Part shown: positions 30,380 through 41,612 of the stretch, piece by piece
How positions within the stretch are numbered: position 1 is the first letter of the stretch
Layout of the letters: every line of letters begins with the position of its first letter
Source of the DNA: Aliivibrio sifiae
GTDB lineage: Bacteria > Pseudomonadota > Gammaproteobacteria > Enterobacterales > Vibrionaceae
DNA length: 47,964 nucleotides
Assembly: GCF_002954705.1 (NCBI RefSeq)
Contig: NZ_MSCO01000001.1
Coordinates: forward strand, 888,693 to 936,656
Reading direction: 5' to 3'
Program-made: the position numbers and the translations under genes
The notes under the pieces: model-generated
Database searches by the model: none
Told to the model about the DNA's origin: nothing
Seen by the model: the letters and a program-made list of their open reading frames with translations, nothing else

Positions 30380-31393
30380 ATGATTGAAGCTGATCGCCTT
30401 ATTGCTGCTGATACCCCTGTTTTTCGTGAAGAAGAAGTCATCGATCGAGCGATACGTCCGAAGAAATTAGAAGACTATCGAGGTCAAGACCATGTTCGCA
30501 GCCAGATGGAAATTTTCATTAAAGCAGCGCAAATGCGTAATGAACCCCTCGATCATCTATTGATTTTTGGTCCTCCAGGCTTGGGTAAAACGACATTAGC
30601 GAATATCGTTGCCAACGAGATGGAAGTAAATATTCGTACGACTTCTGGTCCTGTTCTTGAAAAAGCAGGAGATTTGGCGGCGCTTCTGACTAACTTAGAA
30701 GAAAACGACATTTTATTTATTGATGAGATCCATCGATTAAGCCCTGTTGTTGAAGAAATACTGTACCCTGCAATGGAAGATTATCAGTTAGATATTATGA
30801 TTGGTGAGGGCCCTGCAGCTCGTTCTATTAAAATTGACTTACCACCTTTTACTCTTATCGGTGCAACGACAAGGGCTGGTTCACTAACGTCCCCATTGCG
30901 TGATCGTTTTGGTATTGTGCAGCGATTAGAGTATTACAAAGTCGATGATCTTCAATATATTGTTCAGCGTAGTGCTGATTGCCTGAATTTATCGATGGAA
31001 TCTGAAGGTGCATTGGAAGTTGCCCGTCGCGCTCGTGGTACACCACGTATTGCCAACCGATTATTACGTCGAGTACGAGATTATGCAGATGTAATGAGCG
31101 ATAGTCATATATCTTCTGAGATTGCAGACAAAGCGTTGAACATGCTTGATGTTGATGTCCGTGGTTTTGATTACATGGATAGAAAACTTTTATTGGCCAT
31201 TATGGAAAAATTTGATGGTGGTCCGGTTGGTCTTGATAATATTGCTGCAGCGATTGGTGAAGAAAGAGATACGATTGAAGATGTCATCGAACCTTACTTA
31301 ATTCAACAAGGTTACTTACAGCGAACACCAAGAGGGCGAATAGTTTCTGATCGAGCTTATTTGCATTTTGGCATTGATAGACCAGAGAAATAG
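30380..31393 (+). CDS. ruvB: Holliday junction DNA helicase RuvB
   Basis: Hexameric AAA+ motor of branch migration. The 337 residues show Walker A GPPGLGKT (64-71), Walker B FIDEIH (Asp115-Glu116), the sensor segment [20 protein letters not shown] with the arginine finger, and a winged-helix end ([13 protein letters not shown]). The pairing with ruvA is universal. A terminator follows at 31456. Confidence 0.98.
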   Translation: MIEADRLIAADTPVFREEEVIDRAIRPKKLEDYRGQDHVRSQMEIFIKAAQMRNEPLDHLLIFGPPGLGKTTLANIVANEMEVNIRTTSGPVLEKAGDLAALLTNLEENDILFIDEIHRLSPVVEEILYPAMEDYQLDIMIGEGPAARSIKIDLPPFTLIGATTRAGSLTSPLRDRFGIVQRLEYYKVDDLQYIVQRSADCLNLSMESEGALEVARRARGTPRIANRLLRRVRDYADVMSDSHISSEIADKALNMLDVDVRGFDYMDRKLLLAIMEKFDGGPVGLDNIAAAIGEERDTIEDVIEPYLIQQGYLQRTPRGRIVSDRAYLHFGIDRPEK

Positions 31394-31455
31394 TCAAAAG
31401 TTACCTATTCATAATTTGTCATAGTACATTAATAAAATAATAAGTTTAGTGAAAG

Positions 31456-31481
31456 CGGGTGATCAAAATCATCCGTTTTTT
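31456..31481 (+). terminator. ruvB terminator
   Basis: CGGGTGAT pairs with ATCATCCG around CAAA, followed by six T. Confidence 0.85.
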
Positions 31482-31533
31482 CGTATGAGAAATGTGTAAA
31501 GTGTGAAAAACATGTGTTTATGTAAAAAAAACT

Positions 31534-31543
31534 GTAATTAACT
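31534..31543 (-). promoter_or_regulatory. ArcA-like site upstream of cydA
   Basis: AGTTAATTAC on the minus strand matches the ArcA core AGTTAATTA at nine positions, and a second AGTT lies 10 bp along. It is 224 bp before cydA. Inferred from the consensus and from known ArcA control of cyd operons. Confidence 0.4.
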
Positions 31544-31766
31544 TTCAAAAAAGGGACAAATCTTTTGAAAGATATCGTGTTTCCTATTAATATTAGCGAG
31601 TTCTATATTAGGTTATGCTTAACATTAAGCTAACGTTTTTTACACAATCATGTAACACTTTATGGTTACCAATACGGTTATAACTATTAGAGCCATAAAA
31701 TAGTGTCACATTCACCCAAATAGAGTGAAAGCACTGTGTCATTCAGCCTGACACAAAGGAGTTCTC

Positions 31767-33356
31767 ATGATCACTGATGTAGTGGAGTTATCGCGATTGC
31801 AGTTTGCAATGACAGCGATGTATCACTTCCTATTCGTTCCTCTGACTTTAGGTATGGCCTTTTTATTGGCTATCATGGAGTCTTTATATGTAATGACAGA
31901 CAAACAAATCTACAAGGACATGACAAAGTTCTGGGGTAAATTGTTTGGTATTAACTTCGCATTAGGTGTTGCTACGGGCCTAACGATGGAGTTCCAGTTT
32001 GGTACTAACTGGGCTTATTATTCTCACTATGTTGGTGATATCTTCGGGGCACCTCTTGCCATCGAAGCACTAATGGCTTTCTTCCTAGAATCTACTTTTG
32101 TAGGTTTATTCTTCTTTGGTTGGGATCGTTTATCAAAACGTCAGCACCTTACAGTAACGTGGTTGGTTGCTTTAGGTTCTAACTTCTCAGCACTTTGGAT
32201 TCTAGTTGCTAATGGTTGGATGCAGAACCCTGTGGGTGCTGAATTTAACTTTGAAACAATGCGTATGGAAATGGTTAGCTTTGCAGAAGTGGTGTTAAAC
32301 CCAGTTGCTCAAGTTAAATTCGTTCATACCGTTGCTTCTGGTTACACTTGTGGTGCAATGTTTGTTCTTGGTGTAAGTTCTTACTACCTACTTAAAGGCC
32401 GTGATGTTGCGTTTGCACGTCGTTCATTTGCTATCGCTGCTTCTTTTGGTATGGCATCAATCTTATCTGTAATGGTACTTGGTGATGAATCTGGTTATGA
32501 GCTAGGTGAAGTTCAACAAGTTAAGCTAGCAGCAATTGAAGCTGAGTGGCATACAGAAGAAGCACCTGCAGCCTTTACTGTTTTTGGTTTACCAAACCAA
32601 GAATCGATGGAAACTGATTATGCAATTAAGATCCCATATGTAATGGGTATTATTGCAACCCGTTCATTTGATAAACAAGTAACAGGTTTACGTGATTTAA
32701 AAGAACAGCACGAAGTGCGTATCCGTAACGGTATGATTGCTTACGAATTGCTAGAAAAATTACGTAATGGTGATAAAACACCGGAAAACATCGCTGCGTT
32801 TGATGATGTTAAGCATGACTTAGGGTATGGCTTATTACTTAAGCGTTATACCGATAAAGTTGTTGATGCAACAGAAGAGCAAATTAAAGCGGCTGCGGAT
32901 GACTCAATCCCTACAGTATGGCCTCTGTTCTTCTCGTTCCGTATTATGGTTGCTTGTGGTGTAGCAATGCTACTTATCTTTGGTTTTGCTTTTGTTCAGA
33001 CATGCCGTCAGAAAATTGGTCAAAAATCGTGGTTACTTAAAGCTGCCTTATTTGGTATGCCGCTACCATGGATCGCGATTGAAGCAGGTTGGTTTGTTGC
33101 AGAGTATGGCCGTCAACCATGGGCTGTTGGTGAAATTCTACCAGTTAACGTTGCAGCATCAGCATTGACAGCAACAGAGATTCTAATCTCAATGGCTGCA
33201 ATCATTGGTTTATACACGATATTCTTGATTGCTGAAGTTTACCTAATGGTGAAGTTCGCGCGCAAAGGTCCAAGTAGCCTGAAAACGGGCCGCTACCACT
33301 TTGAGCAAGATGGTCAAGATTCAGAAGCGAAATTAACTCGTCAAGTAGAAGCATAA
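31767..33356 (+). CDS. cydA: cytochrome bd ubiquinol oxidase subunit I
   Basis: Catalytic subunit of the high-affinity bd-type quinol oxidase in the inner membrane. It holds hemes b558, b595 and d. The 529 residues include heme ligands His20 ([13 protein letters not shown]) and His187 ([11 protein letters not shown]), one residue later than in E. coli. The long Q-loop (about 250-390) is of the proteobacterial type. AAAGGAG before the ATG is a strong ribosome site. First gene of cydAB-cydX-ybgE. Confidence 0.98.
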   Translation: MITDVVELSRLQFAMTAMYHFLFVPLTLGMAFLLAIMESLYVMTDKQIYKDMTKFWGKLFGINFALGVATGLTMEFQFGTNWAYYSHYVGDIFGAPLAIEALMAFFLESTFVGLFFFGWDRLSKRQHLTVTWLVALGSNFSALWILVANGWMQNPVGAEFNFETMRMEMVSFAEVVLNPVAQVKFVHTVASGYTCGAMFVLGVSSYYLLKGRDVAFARRSFAIAASFGMASILSVMVLGDESGYELGEVQQVKLAAIEAEWHTEEAPAAFTVFGLPNQESMETDYAIKIPYVMGIIATRSFDKQVTGLRDLKEQHEVRIRNGMIAYELLEKLRNGDKTPENIAAFDDVKHDLGYGLLLKRYTDKVVDATEEQIKAAADDSIPTVWPLFFSFRIMVACGVAMLLIFGFAFVQTCRQKIGQKSWLLKAALFGMPLPWIAIEAGWFVAEYGRQPWAVGEILPVNVAASALTATEILISMAAIIGLYTIFLIAEVYLMVKFARKGPSSLKTGRYHFEQDGQDSEAKLTRQVEA

Positions 33357-33373
33357 AAACGGAGATTTGAGCA

Positions 33374-34510
33374 ATGTTTGATTACGAAGTATTGCGATTT
33401 GTTTGGTGGGCATTGATCGGTGTATTACTGATTGGCTTCGCTGTAACAGATGGTTTCGATATGGGTGTTGGTGCACTAGTACCCGTTATCGGTAAAACTG
33501 ATTCAGAACGTCGAGTTATGATTAACTCAATCGCGCCTCATTGGGATGGTAACCAAGTATGGTTAATCACTGCTGGTGGTGCTCTATTTGCTGCATGGCC
33601 ACTCGTTTACGCTGCATCATTCTCAGGTTTTTACCTAGCGATGATCGTAACATTAGCGTCATTGTGGTTCCGCCCTGTAGGCTTTGATTACCGTTCTAAA
33701 ATTGAAGACAAACGCTGGCGTTCAGCGTGGGATACAGCAATCTTTATCGGTAGCTTTGTTCCTCCTGTCATTTTTGGTGTGGCATTTGGTAACCTACTTC
33801 AAGGTGTACCATTTGAGCTTAACAACCTAATGATGCTTAGTTATCATGGTGGTTTCTTTGAATTGCTTAACCCATTCGCATTATTGTGTGGTTTAGTTAG
33901 CTCTGCAATGTTCATCACGCAAGGTGCAACATGGCTACAGATGAAAACGACGGATGAACTTCATTCTCGCTCTCGTAATGTAGCGATGATCTGTAGCTTA
34001 GCAGTAATCGTACTATTTGTTATTGCTGGCTTCTGGGCTCAAAGCATCGAAGGTTATGTTATTACAAGTGTACTTGATCATAACGCACCGTCAGATCCAT
34101 TGAATAAAGAAGTTGTTCGTGAAGTAGGCGCATTATTTAATAATTATAATGAATACCCATTACTTTGGATTGCTCCAATCCTAGCAGTAGTAATGCCAAT
34201 CATTACAATCATTGCTTCTCGTGCAAATATTGGTGGTTTAGCTTTCTTAAGTTCAAGCTTAACGAACGCTGGTGTTATCTTAACGTCTGGTTTTGCTTTA
34301 TTCCCATTCGTAATGCCATCAAGCTTTAATCCAGATCATGGTCTAACTATGTGGGATGCAACTTCAAGTGAGCTGACATTGAAAATTATGACAGGCGTTG
34401 CTGTTGTAATGGTTCCAATTATTCTTACTTATACTATTTGGACGTACTACAAAATGTTTGGTCGTCTTGATGCTAAATTCATCGAAGAGAACAAGACGTC
34501 TCTATACTAA
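33374..34510 (+). CDS. cydB: cytochrome bd ubiquinol oxidase subunit II
   Basis: Second membrane subunit of cytochrome bd, 378 residues and about nine helices. It opens with MFDYEVLRFVWWALIGVLLIGF and has GFDMGVGALVP and HWDGNQVWLITAGGALFAAWP, which are hallmarks of CydB. It starts 17 bp after cydA with GGAGA upstream and is followed 12 bp later by cydX. Confidence 0.98.
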   Translation: MFDYEVLRFVWWALIGVLLIGFAVTDGFDMGVGALVPVIGKTDSERRVMINSIAPHWDGNQVWLITAGGALFAAWPLVYAASFSGFYLAMIVTLASLWFRPVGFDYRSKIEDKRWRSAWDTAIFIGSFVPPVIFGVAFGNLLQGVPFELNNLMMLSYHGGFFELLNPFALLCGLVSSAMFITQGATWLQMKTTDELHSRSRNVAMICSLAVIVLFVIAGFWAQSIEGYVITSVLDHNAPSDPLNKEVVREVGALFNNYNEYPLLWIAPILAVVMPIITIIASRANIGGLAFLSSSLTNAGVILTSGFALFPFVMPSSFNPDHGLTMWDATSSELTLKIMTGVAVVMVPIILTYTIWTYYKMFGRLDAKFIEENKTSLY

Positions 34511-34522
34511 GGAATATTTATT

Positions 34523-34630
34523 ATGTGGTATTTCGCATGGATTCTAGGCGTGCTGCTAGCATGTTCATTTGCAATCATTAATGCACTTTGGTTAGAGCAT
34601 TCAGAAATGATGGACAAAGACAGTGAGTAA
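34523..34630 (+). CDS. cydX: cytochrome bd subunit CydX
   Basis: Thirty-five-residue membrane protein beginning MWYFAWILGVLLACSFA, nearly the same as the N-terminus of E. coli CydX. It has one helix followed by an acidic tail and stabilises the heme groups of cytochrome bd. It begins 12 bp after cydB with AAGGA upstream and overlaps the next gene by eight bases. Confidence 0.95.
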   Translation: MWYFAWILGVLLACSFAIINALWLEHSEMMDKDSE

Positions 34631-34925
34631 TCTCGCTGACAAAATAGATAATGTTCAACGTCCAATTAATAATATTATCGTAAGATTATTATTAGTTGGG
34701 GTGGCTATTTTTCACATGGCAATGCTTATGTGGGAGCCAACGGTATATTCAGAACAAATTGGTGGCTTTGATGGGTTATTAGCTCCTAGCTTAATTTATT
34801 CGGTATGTACGGCATTCATTTTTGCTGTTGGATTTGTTCCACAGAAATGGATTTGGAAATTATTATTTAGTCCGTATTTTTCAATATTAATTTTGGGATA
34901 CTTTAGCTACCTTTATTTCATGTAG
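34623..34925 (+). CDS. ybgE: cyd operon protein YbgE
   Basis: Small inner-membrane protein of 100 residues with three hydrophobic segments (about 18-37, 52-72, 80-99), of the YbgE family that follows cydX in many proteobacteria. Its role is not known; it is thought to be accessory to cytochrome bd. The GTG start lies inside the end of cydX (8-bp overlap), so translation is probably coupled. Confidence 0.88.
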   Translation: MSNLADKIDNVQRPINNIIVRLLLVGVAIFHMAMLMWEPTVYSEQIGGFDGLLAPSLIYSVCTAFIFAVGFVPQKWIWKLLFSPYFSILILGYFSYLYFM

Positions 34926-34966
34926 TTTTAGCATCCAATAAAATTTGTATATTGGAACATCATACT

Positions 34967-35008
34967 AAGCGGTTTGTTACTTTTTAAGGTAATGAACCGC
35001 TTTTTTTT
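34967..35008 (+). terminator. terminator after the cyd operon
   Basis: Fourteen-bp stem (AAGCGGTTTGTTAC with GTAATGAACCGCTT, two G-U pairs) followed by eight T. Confidence 0.92.
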
Positions 35009-35105
35009 GACGATTTAACTCCAAAATCCAGATTTGATATAGTGAAAATAGTCAATTATCAGTTATAGTTAGCATCTGATTTTTCAATAAAAAGAGAAAT
35101 GTGTC

Positions 35106-35516
35106 GTGGATAAAAATGCATTTAAATGGCCTATAACCATTTATTATGAAGATACCGATGCTGGTGGGGTTGTTTACCATTCAAATTATCTTAAGTTTTT
35201 TGAACGGGCACGAACGGAATTATTACGCCAACACGGTGTCTCCCAACAAGTGCTTTTAGAAAAATCAGTCGGATTTGTCGTTAAAAACGTAACGATGGAC
35301 TTTATTCAAGGTGCTCGATTAGATGAGCAGCTTATTGTTGAAACATTCATAACAGAAATTAAAAGGGTATCACTGACCTTTTGTCAGTTATTGGTTAATT
35401 TTGAAGGGAAAGTATTGTGCAAAGCTACAGTTAAGGTAGCCTGTATTGATAACGCTAAAATGAAACCAACAGCGATACCACTATTTATATTATCGGAGAT
35501 ATCTTGTGACAGGTGA
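35106..35516 (+). CDS. ybgC: acyl-CoA thioesterase YbgC
   Basis: Hot-dog-fold thioesterase of the tol-pal locus, 136 residues, acting on acyl thioesters at the inner face of the membrane. The catalytic segment [19 protein letters not shown] has Asp18, the same position as in E. coli. The start is GTG. It overlaps tolQ by 11 bp and opens the ybgC-tolQRAB-pal-cpoB operon. Confidence 0.95.
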   Translation: MDKNAFKWPITIYYEDTDAGGVVYHSNYLKFFERARTELLRQHGVSQQVLLEKSVGFVVKNVTMDFIQGARLDEQLIVETFITEIKRVSLTFCQLLVNFEGKVLCKATVKVACIDNAKMKPTAIPLFILSEISCDR

Positions 35517-36192
35517 ATTATCAATTCTCGATCTATTTTTACAAGCTAGTTTATTAGTTAAGATCGTGATGCTTATTTTATTGAGCTTATCTGTAATGTC
35601 ATGGGCGATGATTTTTAAACGCTCAAAAGTGTTAGCTGTTGCGCGTACCGATGCCGAACGTTTTGAAGATAAATTTTGGTCAGGCATGGATCTTGCGCAA
35701 TTATTTAATGAAGTAAAAGTTCGTAAAGAAAGAATTAGCGGAACAGAAAAAATCTTTTATTCTGGTTTTAATGAATTCGCACGTTTATCTCGTGTTAATG
35801 GTTCGTCATCAGATGCGGTTATGGATGGCACAATTCGAGCTATGCGCGTAACAGTATCGCGTGAAGTTGATAGCCTTGAAACTAATTTACCGTTTTTAGC
35901 AACGGTTGGCTCTATTACTCCATATATTGGTTTGTTCGGTACGGTATGGGGCATTATGCATGCATTTATCGCATTAGGGGCGGTAAAGCAAGCAACGTTA
36001 GCGATGGTAGCTCCTGGTATTGCAGAAGCACTTGTGGCTACAGCTATGGGTTTATTTGCGGCAATTCCAGCAGTAATCGCATATAACCGTTTAAGTGTAA
36101 AAGTAGGTAAGCTAGAGCATAACTACGCTGCATTTATGGATGAGTTCTCAAGTATCTTGCACCGCCAAGCAATGACAAGTCAGGAGAAGTAA
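35506..36192 (+). CDS. tolQ: Tol-Pal system proton channel subunit TolQ
   Basis: Inner-membrane subunit of the TolQR proton-driven motor, homologous to ExbB and MotA. The 228 residues have three membrane helices: one at 13-35, and two after residue 125 ([20 protein letters not shown] and the [24 protein letters not shown] region), with the conserved channel Thr residues in these. The GTG start has GGAG seven bases before it and lies within the ybgC end. Confidence 0.97.
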   Translation: MTGELSILDLFLQASLLVKIVMLILLSLSVMSWAMIFKRSKVLAVARTDAERFEDKFWSGMDLAQLFNEVKVRKERISGTEKIFYSGFNEFARLSRVNGSSSDAVMDGTIRAMRVTVSREVDSLETNLPFLATVGSITPYIGLFGTVWGIMHAFIALGAVKQATLAMVAPGIAEALVATAMGLFAAIPAVIAYNRLSVKVGKLEHNYAAFMDEFSSILHRQAMTSQEK

Positions 36193-36638
36193 TGTCTGGC
36201 TATCAACCTAAGAAGAGAAAATTAACAGCTGAGATTAATGTTGTTCCCTACATTGATGTCATGCTAGTACTATTAATTATCTTTATGGTAACCGCTCCGT
36301 TTGTTACTCAGGGTGTTGATGTTGAACTTCCAGAGATGACGAATACTAAATCAGCGCAAGCGATGGCAGGGGAAGACCCAAATGCTACGTTTATTATTGT
36401 TGAAGTTGATAAAGACGGTAATCTTGGTTTAAGTGTTGATAACCAAGAGGTTCGTCGACCAATGTCAATGCAAGAGATGATCACTAACGTTAAAGCTGAG
36501 CTGAGTATTAAACCTAATTCACCCGTTGCGGTTGGTGGTGATGCTAGCACGCCATATTCAGAGATAGTTTTAGTTCTTGATGAATTAAGCCGTGCAGGGG
36601 TAAGTAAAGTTGGATTACTTACCGATCTCAAGGAATAG
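36192..36638 (+). CDS. tolR: Tol-Pal system protein TolR
   Basis: Second motor subunit, 148 residues, of the ExbD/TolR family. It has one helix (about 18-40) carrying the proton-binding Asp in VPYIDVMLVLLIIFM, then a periplasmic domain. The ATG shares one base with the tolQ stop (TAATG). Confidence 0.97.
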   Translation: MSGYQPKKRKLTAEINVVPYIDVMLVLLIIFMVTAPFVTQGVDVELPEMTNTKSAQAMAGEDPNATFIIVEVDKDGNLGLSVDNQEVRRPMSMQEMITNVKAELSIKPNSPVAVGGDASTPYSEIVLVLDELSRAGVSKVGLLTDLKE

Positions 36639-36653
36639 AGTGAATAATCATTG

Positions 36654-37664
36654 ATGAAATCGGATAATAATTACACCTTCGCCATCATTGTTTCTGTCGT
36701 GTTGCATTTGCTACTCGTTGCAGCACTGCTTTTTGGAAGTGATTTTTCTTTGGATGAAAAGGCGAAGCCTAATACGATCCAAGCGGTTGTTATTGATCCT
36801 AATACTATTGCAAAGCAAGCATCTCAAATTCGTCAAGAAAGAGAAAGAGCTGAACGAGCAGAAAAAGAACGTTTAAAACGATTAAAACAGCAAGCTGCTC
36901 AATTGGAAAAAAACCGTAAAGTAGAAGAAGATCGAATTCGTAAGCTTAAAGAGCAGCAAGTCAAAGAGAAAAAAGCCGCTCGTAAAGCAGAAGACGATCG
37001 AAAAAAAGCGGTCGCCGCTGAGAATGAACGAAAACGTAAAGCTGAGACGGCAGCAAAGGCTGAAGCGGCCAGAGTTGCCAAGGTAAAAGCAGATAAAGAA
37101 AAAGCGGCGAAAGCGTCAGCAGAGAAAGCCAGAATAGACAAAGAACGAGCAGCTAAGGCAGAAAAAGAACGTTTGGCTAAAGAAAAATTAGCGAAAGAAA
37201 AAGCCGTGAAAGCAGAAGCAGATAAGAAAGCAAAAGCGGAAGCCGAGCGAGTTGCAAAAGCAGCGGCAGAGAAAGCACGAGCTGCGAAAGCAGAAGCTGA
37301 GCGTAAACAGAAAGAAGCGGCATTGAATGATATTTTTGCTGGTTTAGAGGATGAAACCGTTCAAAATAGTTCAGCGAAACAACAACATATTGATGACGAA
37401 GTGAATCGATATGGTGCTATTTATACTCAGATGATCCAGCAGAATTTATTGGTTGATGAGGCTTATGTCGGTAAAAGCTGTCGTGTAAAAATTAAATTAG
37501 CGTCATCAGGGTTACTTTTATCTGTGACCACATTAAATGGTGATGCACAGGTATGTCGTGCAGCGAAAACGGCAGTAACAAAAGTAAATGTATTCCCAAT
37601 GCCAACTGACGGTGATGTTGTGACTAAATTAACAAACATCAACCTTACGGTAGAGCCAGAATAA
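36654..37664 (+). CDS. tolA: Tol-Pal system protein TolA
   Basis: Links the TolQR motor to TolB and Pal across the periplasm. Domain I is a single helix at about 9-29; domain II is a long Lys/Ala/Glu helix (about 55-225, [12 protein letters not shown] type), shorter than that of E. coli; domain III is the C-terminal globular TolA fold with Cys pairs ([18 protein letters not shown]). I chose ATG 36654; a TTG directly before it is in frame. The Shine-Dalgarno is poor, suggesting translation coupled to tolR, 15 bp upstream. Confidence 0.93.
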   Translation: MKSDNNYTFAIIVSVVLHLLLVAALLFGSDFSLDEKAKPNTIQAVVIDPNTIAKQASQIRQERERAERAEKERLKRLKQQAAQLEKNRKVEEDRIRKLKEQQVKEKKAARKAEDDRKKAVAAENERKRKAETAAKAEAARVAKVKADKEKAAKASAEKARIDKERAAKAEKERLAKEKLAKEKAVKAEADKKAKAEAERVAKAAAEKARAAKAEAERKQKEAALNDIFAGLEDETVQNSSAKQQHIDDEVNRYGAIYTQMIQQNLLVDEAYVGKSCRVKIKLASSGLLLSVTTLNGDAQVCRAAKTAVTKVNVFPMPTDGDVVTKLTNINLTVEPE

Positions 37665-37674
37665 GGAAGAGCAA

Positions 37675-39027
37675 GTGTTTAAACGATGGATATTAACTCT
37701 TTTTGTTGTCTGTTTAAGTTTTAGTCAGATTGCAAGAGCAGAATTAGAGCTGGTTATTACAGAAGGGGTCGACTCAGCAAGACCAATAGGCATTGTGCCT
37801 TTTAAATGGCACGGAGAAGGCAAGTTACCACAAGATATTTCTGCTATCATTTCATCTGATTTGCAGCGTAGTGGTAAATTCAGTCCAGTCGCGACTAATA
37901 AAATGCCACAAACTCCATATAAAGATTCGGATATCAATTACGAAGCTTGGACTAAGATGGGGGTTGATGCGATTGTTACTGGTGAAGTAAAGCTTAATGC
38001 TCAAGGTAAATATGAAGTTACTTATAAATTAATTGATGTCGTTCGTGGTCAATTAACAAAAGGCAATTCAAAAGCGCTTAATTCCAGTGGTGAATTAGTT
38101 TCAACAAAAGATCATATATTGGTTAACAAAGTTGCGACTTTATCGACAAAGCAACTTCGTAAGTATGCACACCGTATTTCAGATGTGGTTTATGAAAAAC
38201 TGACAGGTGAAAGAGGGGCTTTTCTTACTCGAGTCGCTTATGTTGTCGTGAATGATAAAGCGCAATATCAGTATCAACTACGTATCGCTGACTATGATGG
38301 CTATAATGAACGTTTAGTCTTAAAATCGAAACAACCAATCATGTCACCAGCATGGTCACCTGATGGTAAGAAATTAGCTTATGTAAGTTTCGAAAATAGA
38401 AAATCACAAGTTTTTATTATGAATATTTACACCGGTAAGAGAGAATTAATTGCTTCTTACCCCCGTCATAATGGGGCTCCTCGTTTTTCACATGATGGCA
38501 AAGAATTAGCTATTGTGTTGTCAAAAACAGGAAGCTTGCAAGTGTACGTTGTAAACTTGCAAACGAAAAAAATGCGTCAAATTACGCGCGGAAGATCAAA
38601 TAATACGGAACCTTTTTGGGCTCCTGATAACAAGTCTTTAATATTTACTTCAGATCGGGGTGGTAAACCTCAGATTTATAGAGTAAATTTACAAGACGGT
38701 TCAACAAAACGTTTAACCTGGCAAGGCAGTCAAAATCTTGGTGGGCAGATTACTCCAGACGGTAAATTTATCGTTATGGTTAATCGCTCAGAGACTGGAT
38801 TCAATCTAGCGAAACAAGATTTAGAAACTGGTGCCGTCCAGGTCTTAACCAAGACACTACTGGATGAGTCACCTAGTATTGCGCCAAATGGCGGCATGGT
38901 GATTTACAGTTCCATGTATAGAAAACAGAATGTACTTTCTATGGTTTCTATAGATGGCCGTTTTAAAGCTCGCTTACCAGCGACAAACGGACGTGTAAGG
39001 GCACCAGCGTGGTCGCCATTTTTATAG
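37675..39027 (+). CDS. tolB: Tol-Pal system protein TolB
   Basis: Periplasmic beta-propeller that binds Pal and TolA. It carries a cleavable signal peptide (1-22, ending SQIARA), an N-terminal alpha/beta domain to about 170, and six WD40-like blades such as [18 protein letters not shown] and [18 protein letters not shown]. The start is GTG with an AGGAAGAG ribosome site and an 10-bp gap after tolA. Confidence 0.97.
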   Translation: MFKRWILTLFVVCLSFSQIARAELELVITEGVDSARPIGIVPFKWHGEGKLPQDISAIISSDLQRSGKFSPVATNKMPQTPYKDSDINYEAWTKMGVDAIVTGEVKLNAQGKYEVTYKLIDVVRGQLTKGNSKALNSSGELVSTKDHILVNKVATLSTKQLRKYAHRISDVVYEKLTGERGAFLTRVAYVVVNDKAQYQYQLRIADYDGYNERLVLKSKQPIMSPAWSPDGKKLAYVSFENRKSQVFIMNIYTGKRELIASYPRHNGAPRFSHDGKELAIVLSKTGSLQVYVVNLQTKKMRQITRGRSNNTEPFWAPDNKSLIFTSDRGGKPQIYRVNLQDGSTKRLTWQGSQNLGGQITPDGKFIVMVNRSETGFNLAKQDLETGAVQVLTKTLLDESPSIAPNGGMVIYSSMYRKQNVLSMVSIDGRFKARLPATNGRVRAPAWSPFL

Positions 39028-39059
39028 CTACTAAATATTTAGGAAATAAGGAAAATATA

Positions 39060-39623
39060 ATGCAACTAAATAAACTTCTTAAGAGTCTTTTAATCGCGCT
39101 GCCTGTGGTTGCTCTTTCTGCTTGTAGTTCTAGCGACAGCGCAACTGACAGTACTGCTGGCCAAGAATCAACAAATGCTGCAGAAACTCAAACAACTGGC
39201 GCTGAAGGCCAAACTGATACAACAGTTGTTTCAGCTATCGATGCTGATGCTCAAATGACAGAAGAAGAAGTTCGTGCTCAAGCAGAGCAAGAGCTTCGTA
39301 AAGTGCAAACTGTTTACTTCGCATTTGATAACTCAACAATTTCTTCTGAATATGAAGATATGCTTGCAGCTCACGCAGCTTTCTTAAGCACAAATGCTGA
39401 TGTTAAAGTTACTGTTGAAGGTCATGCCGATGAGCGTGGTACTCCTGAGTACAATATCGCACTAGGCGAGCGTCGTGCTCAAGCTGTTTCTAAATACCTA
39501 CAAGCTCTAGGTGTTTCAGCTGATCAAATCTCTATCGTAAGCTACGGTGAAGAGAAGCCCCTAGTACTAGGTCAATCTGCTGAAGATTACGCTAAAAACC
39601 GTCGTGCAGTATTAGTATACTAA
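39060..39623 (+). CDS. pal: peptidoglycan-associated lipoprotein Pal
   Basis: Outer-membrane lipoprotein that binds peptidoglycan and TolB. The 187 residues have a lipobox LSAC with Cys22, a Ser/Thr/Ala-rich linker, and an OmpA-like domain (about 75-187) with [21 protein letters not shown] chose ATG 39060 with AAGGA seven bases before it. The frame is open to 39009 inside tolB but that would hide the signal peptide. Confidence 0.97.
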   Translation: MQLNKLLKSLLIALPVVALSACSSSDSATDSTAGQESTNAAETQTTGAEGQTDTTVVSAIDADAQMTEEEVRAQAEQELRKVQTVYFAFDNSTISSEYEDMLAAHAAFLSTNADVKVTVEGHADERGTPEYNIALGERRAQAVSKYLQALGVSADQISIVSYGEEKPLVLGQSAEDYAKNRRAVLVY

Positions 39624-39648
39624 TCGACAGTTTATAAGGCTGACTTAT

Positions 39649-40416
39649 ATGAAATACAGTAACCTTAAGCGAATTATTCCGCTTACGTTGCTGGCGAGTG
39701 CGGCGACCCTTGTGGTCGCCGCTCCTGCTCCAGTCACTGATTTAAATGCGACGTCAAATTCTTCTGCGCCAGCATCTTCCTCAAGTATTGAGCGTTTAGA
39801 GCGCTTAATTCAAAGCCGTAATCAAATTCAGCTTCAACTGCAGCAGCAACTTGATGGTTTATCTGAAGAGTTATCAGAGATGCGTGGCACGGTTGAGCGT
39901 AATAGCTATGAACTTGAACAAATGCTAGAGCGTCAACGTCAGCTATACATTGAGATCGATACACTGAGAACAGCAAAGCCAGCCCCTGTAGCTACACCGG
40001 CTGACTCAATAGATGCTTCATCTTCAGGTGCTTATGCTACTGATACTAACGAAAATGAAGCGTATCAAACAGCGGTCGATTTAATCTTAAAGAAAAAAGA
40101 TTATGCTGGTGCAACGAAAGCATTCCAAGACTTTGTTGCTGCCTATCCTGATTCGGTTTACAACTCAAATGCACATTATTGGCTAGGTCAGCTGTATTTT
40201 GCGCAAAAAAATGATATTGAAGCCGCTAAGAGTTTTACAAAAGTAGTAAGTTATTCTGATTCTAATAAACGCGCAGATGCGTTACTGAAATTAGGCGAGC
40301 TTGCTAAGCGTAACAATAACAAAACAGCTGCGACAAAATACTATCAAAAAGTACTTAAAGAGTACCCTGATAGTACTACCGCTAAAACAGCGGATAAGCA
40401 GTTGAAGTCGTTATAA
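39649..40416 (+). CDS. cpoB: cell division coordinator CpoB (YbgF)
   Basis: Periplasmic protein that ties Tol function to PBP1B during septal synthesis in E. coli. The 255 residues have a signal peptide (1-24), a coiled coil (about 48-105, rich in Gln and Glu), and three TPR units from about 135 on (AYQTAVDLILKKKDYAGATKAFQDF). It follows pal by 25 bp and closes the tol operon. Confidence 0.94.
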   Translation: MKYSNLKRIIPLTLLASAATLVVAAPAPVTDLNATSNSSAPASSSSIERLERLIQSRNQIQLQLQQQLDGLSEELSEMRGTVERNSYELEQMLERQRQLYIEIDTLRTAKPAPVATPADSIDASSSGAYATDTNENEAYQTAVDLILKKKDYAGATKAFQDFVAAYPDSVYNSNAHYWLGQLYFAQKNDIEAAKSFTKVVSYSDSNKRADALLKLGELAKRNNNKTAATKYYQKVLKEYPDSTTAKTADKQLKSL

Positions 40417-40425
40417 TACCAAAGT

Positions 40426-40454
40426 AAAAAGGAGCTCATGAGTTCCTTTTTTAT
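40426..40454 (+). terminator. terminator after the tol-pal operon
   Basis: AAAAAGGA pairs with TCCTTTTT, extended inward by CTC/GAG, followed by a T-run. Confidence 0.88.
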
Positions 40455-40527
40455 TATCACTGCCTTGCTGCCTATGCCATAAGGGGTATAATGCTCAGAT
40501 TATTTTTAAAAATTAATGAGCTGAGCA

Positions 40528-41577
40528 ATGGGCCATATTTTAGATCACGTCGACACAGTATATCCTTTTCCACCAAAACCTACGAAGCTAAGTGCTGATG
40601 AAAAAGCACAATACATAGCTAAAATTAAGCAGTTACTGAACGATAAAAATGCGGTACTAATTGCTCACTACTATACCGATCCTGAAATTCAAGCATTGGC
40701 TGAAGAAACGGGTGGTTTTGTTGGTGATTCATTAGAAATGGCTAAGTTTGGTAATCGTCATGAGGCACAAACATTAGTCATTGCTGGTGTTCGATTTATG
40801 GGTGAATCTGCGAAGATTTTAACGCCTGAAAAAACCATCTTAATGCCAACATTAGAAGCTGAATGCTCTTTGGATTTAGGCTGTCCTGCAGACAAATTTA
40901 CAGATTTTTGTGATGCCCATCCTGATCATACTGTTGTTGTATATGCGAATACATCAGCAGCGGTTAAAGCTCGTGCTGATTGGGTTGTAACATCAAGTAT
41001 TGCATTAGAGATAGTTGAACACTTGGATGATGAAGACAAAAAAATCATCTGGGGGCCAGACCGTCATTTAGGTTCATATATTGCGAACAAAACAGGCGCT
41101 GATATGCTGTTATGGCAGGGCGAATGTATTGTTCATGATGAGTTCTCAGCAAAAGCATTAAAAGATGCAAAAGCACTTAATCCTGATGCAGCTGTTCTTG
41201 TTCACCCAGAGTCACCGGCCAGTGTGGTTGAGTTGGCAGATGCGGTTGGTTCTACTAGTCAATTAATTAAAGCTGCCAAAGAATTACCGCAACAAAAAAT
41301 GATAGTGGCAACTGACAAAGGTATCTTCTTCAAGATGCAACAAATGGTTCCAGAAAAAGAATTATTAGAAGCTCCAACTGCTGGAGCTGGTGCAACTTGC
41401 CGTAGCTGTGCGCATTGCCCTTGGATGGCGATGAATGGTCTTGTTGCGATTGAGAAAGCCTTAAACGAAGGTGGCGCAGAGCATGAGATTTTCGTTGATG
41501 AAGAGATCCGTGTGAAATCACTTATTCCATTAAATCGTATGTTAGATTTTGCTGAGCAATTAAACGCACGTAAATGA
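40528..41577 (+). CDS. nadA: quinolinate synthase A
   Basis: [4Fe-4S] enzyme that condenses iminoaspartate and dihydroxyacetone phosphate to quinolinate for NAD. The three cluster ligands are Cys113, Cys200 and Cys297, the same as in E. coli; Cys291 and Cys294 form the nearby CxxCxxC (CRSCAHC). The 349-residue length is standard. It lies downstream of cpoB, an arrangement seen also in enterobacteria. A perfect terminator follows. Confidence 0.97.
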   Translation: MGHILDHVDTVYPFPPKPTKLSADEKAQYIAKIKQLLNDKNAVLIAHYYTDPEIQALAEETGGFVGDSLEMAKFGNRHEAQTLVIAGVRFMGESAKILTPEKTILMPTLEAECSLDLGCPADKFTDFCDAHPDHTVVVYANTSAAVKARADWVVTSSIALEIVEHLDDEDKKIIWGPDRHLGSYIANKTGADMLLWQGECIVHDEFSAKALKDAKALNPDAAVLVHPESPASVVELADAVGSTSQLIKAAKELPQQKMIVATDKGIFFKMQQMVPEKELLEAPTAGAGATCRSCAHCPWMAMNGLVAIEKALNEGGAEHEIFVDEEIRVKSLIPLNRMLDFAEQLNARK

Positions 41578-41612
41578 TCTATAAAGTTAATTATTCTCTA
41601 ATTACTTTCAAT

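Larger units (their letters stand above)
31394..31766. other. intergenic region upstream of cydA
   Basis: The 373 bp holds the ruvB terminator and a long regulatory region for cydABX. The minus strand at 31534-31543 reads AGTTAATTAC, close to the ArcA core, and GCTTAA-CA-TTAAGC (31617-31630) is a 6-bp inverted repeat with similar content. Both fit ArcA control of cyd, which is known in E. coli, but neither is conclusive. No ORF is present. Confidence 0.5.

Noticed and set aside
31460-31473. GTGAT-N4-ATCAT resembles an FNR site upstream of cydA (8 of 10 positions)
   Set aside because: The bases form the stem and loop of a ruvB terminator with six T behind it, and the site is about 300 bp from cydA.
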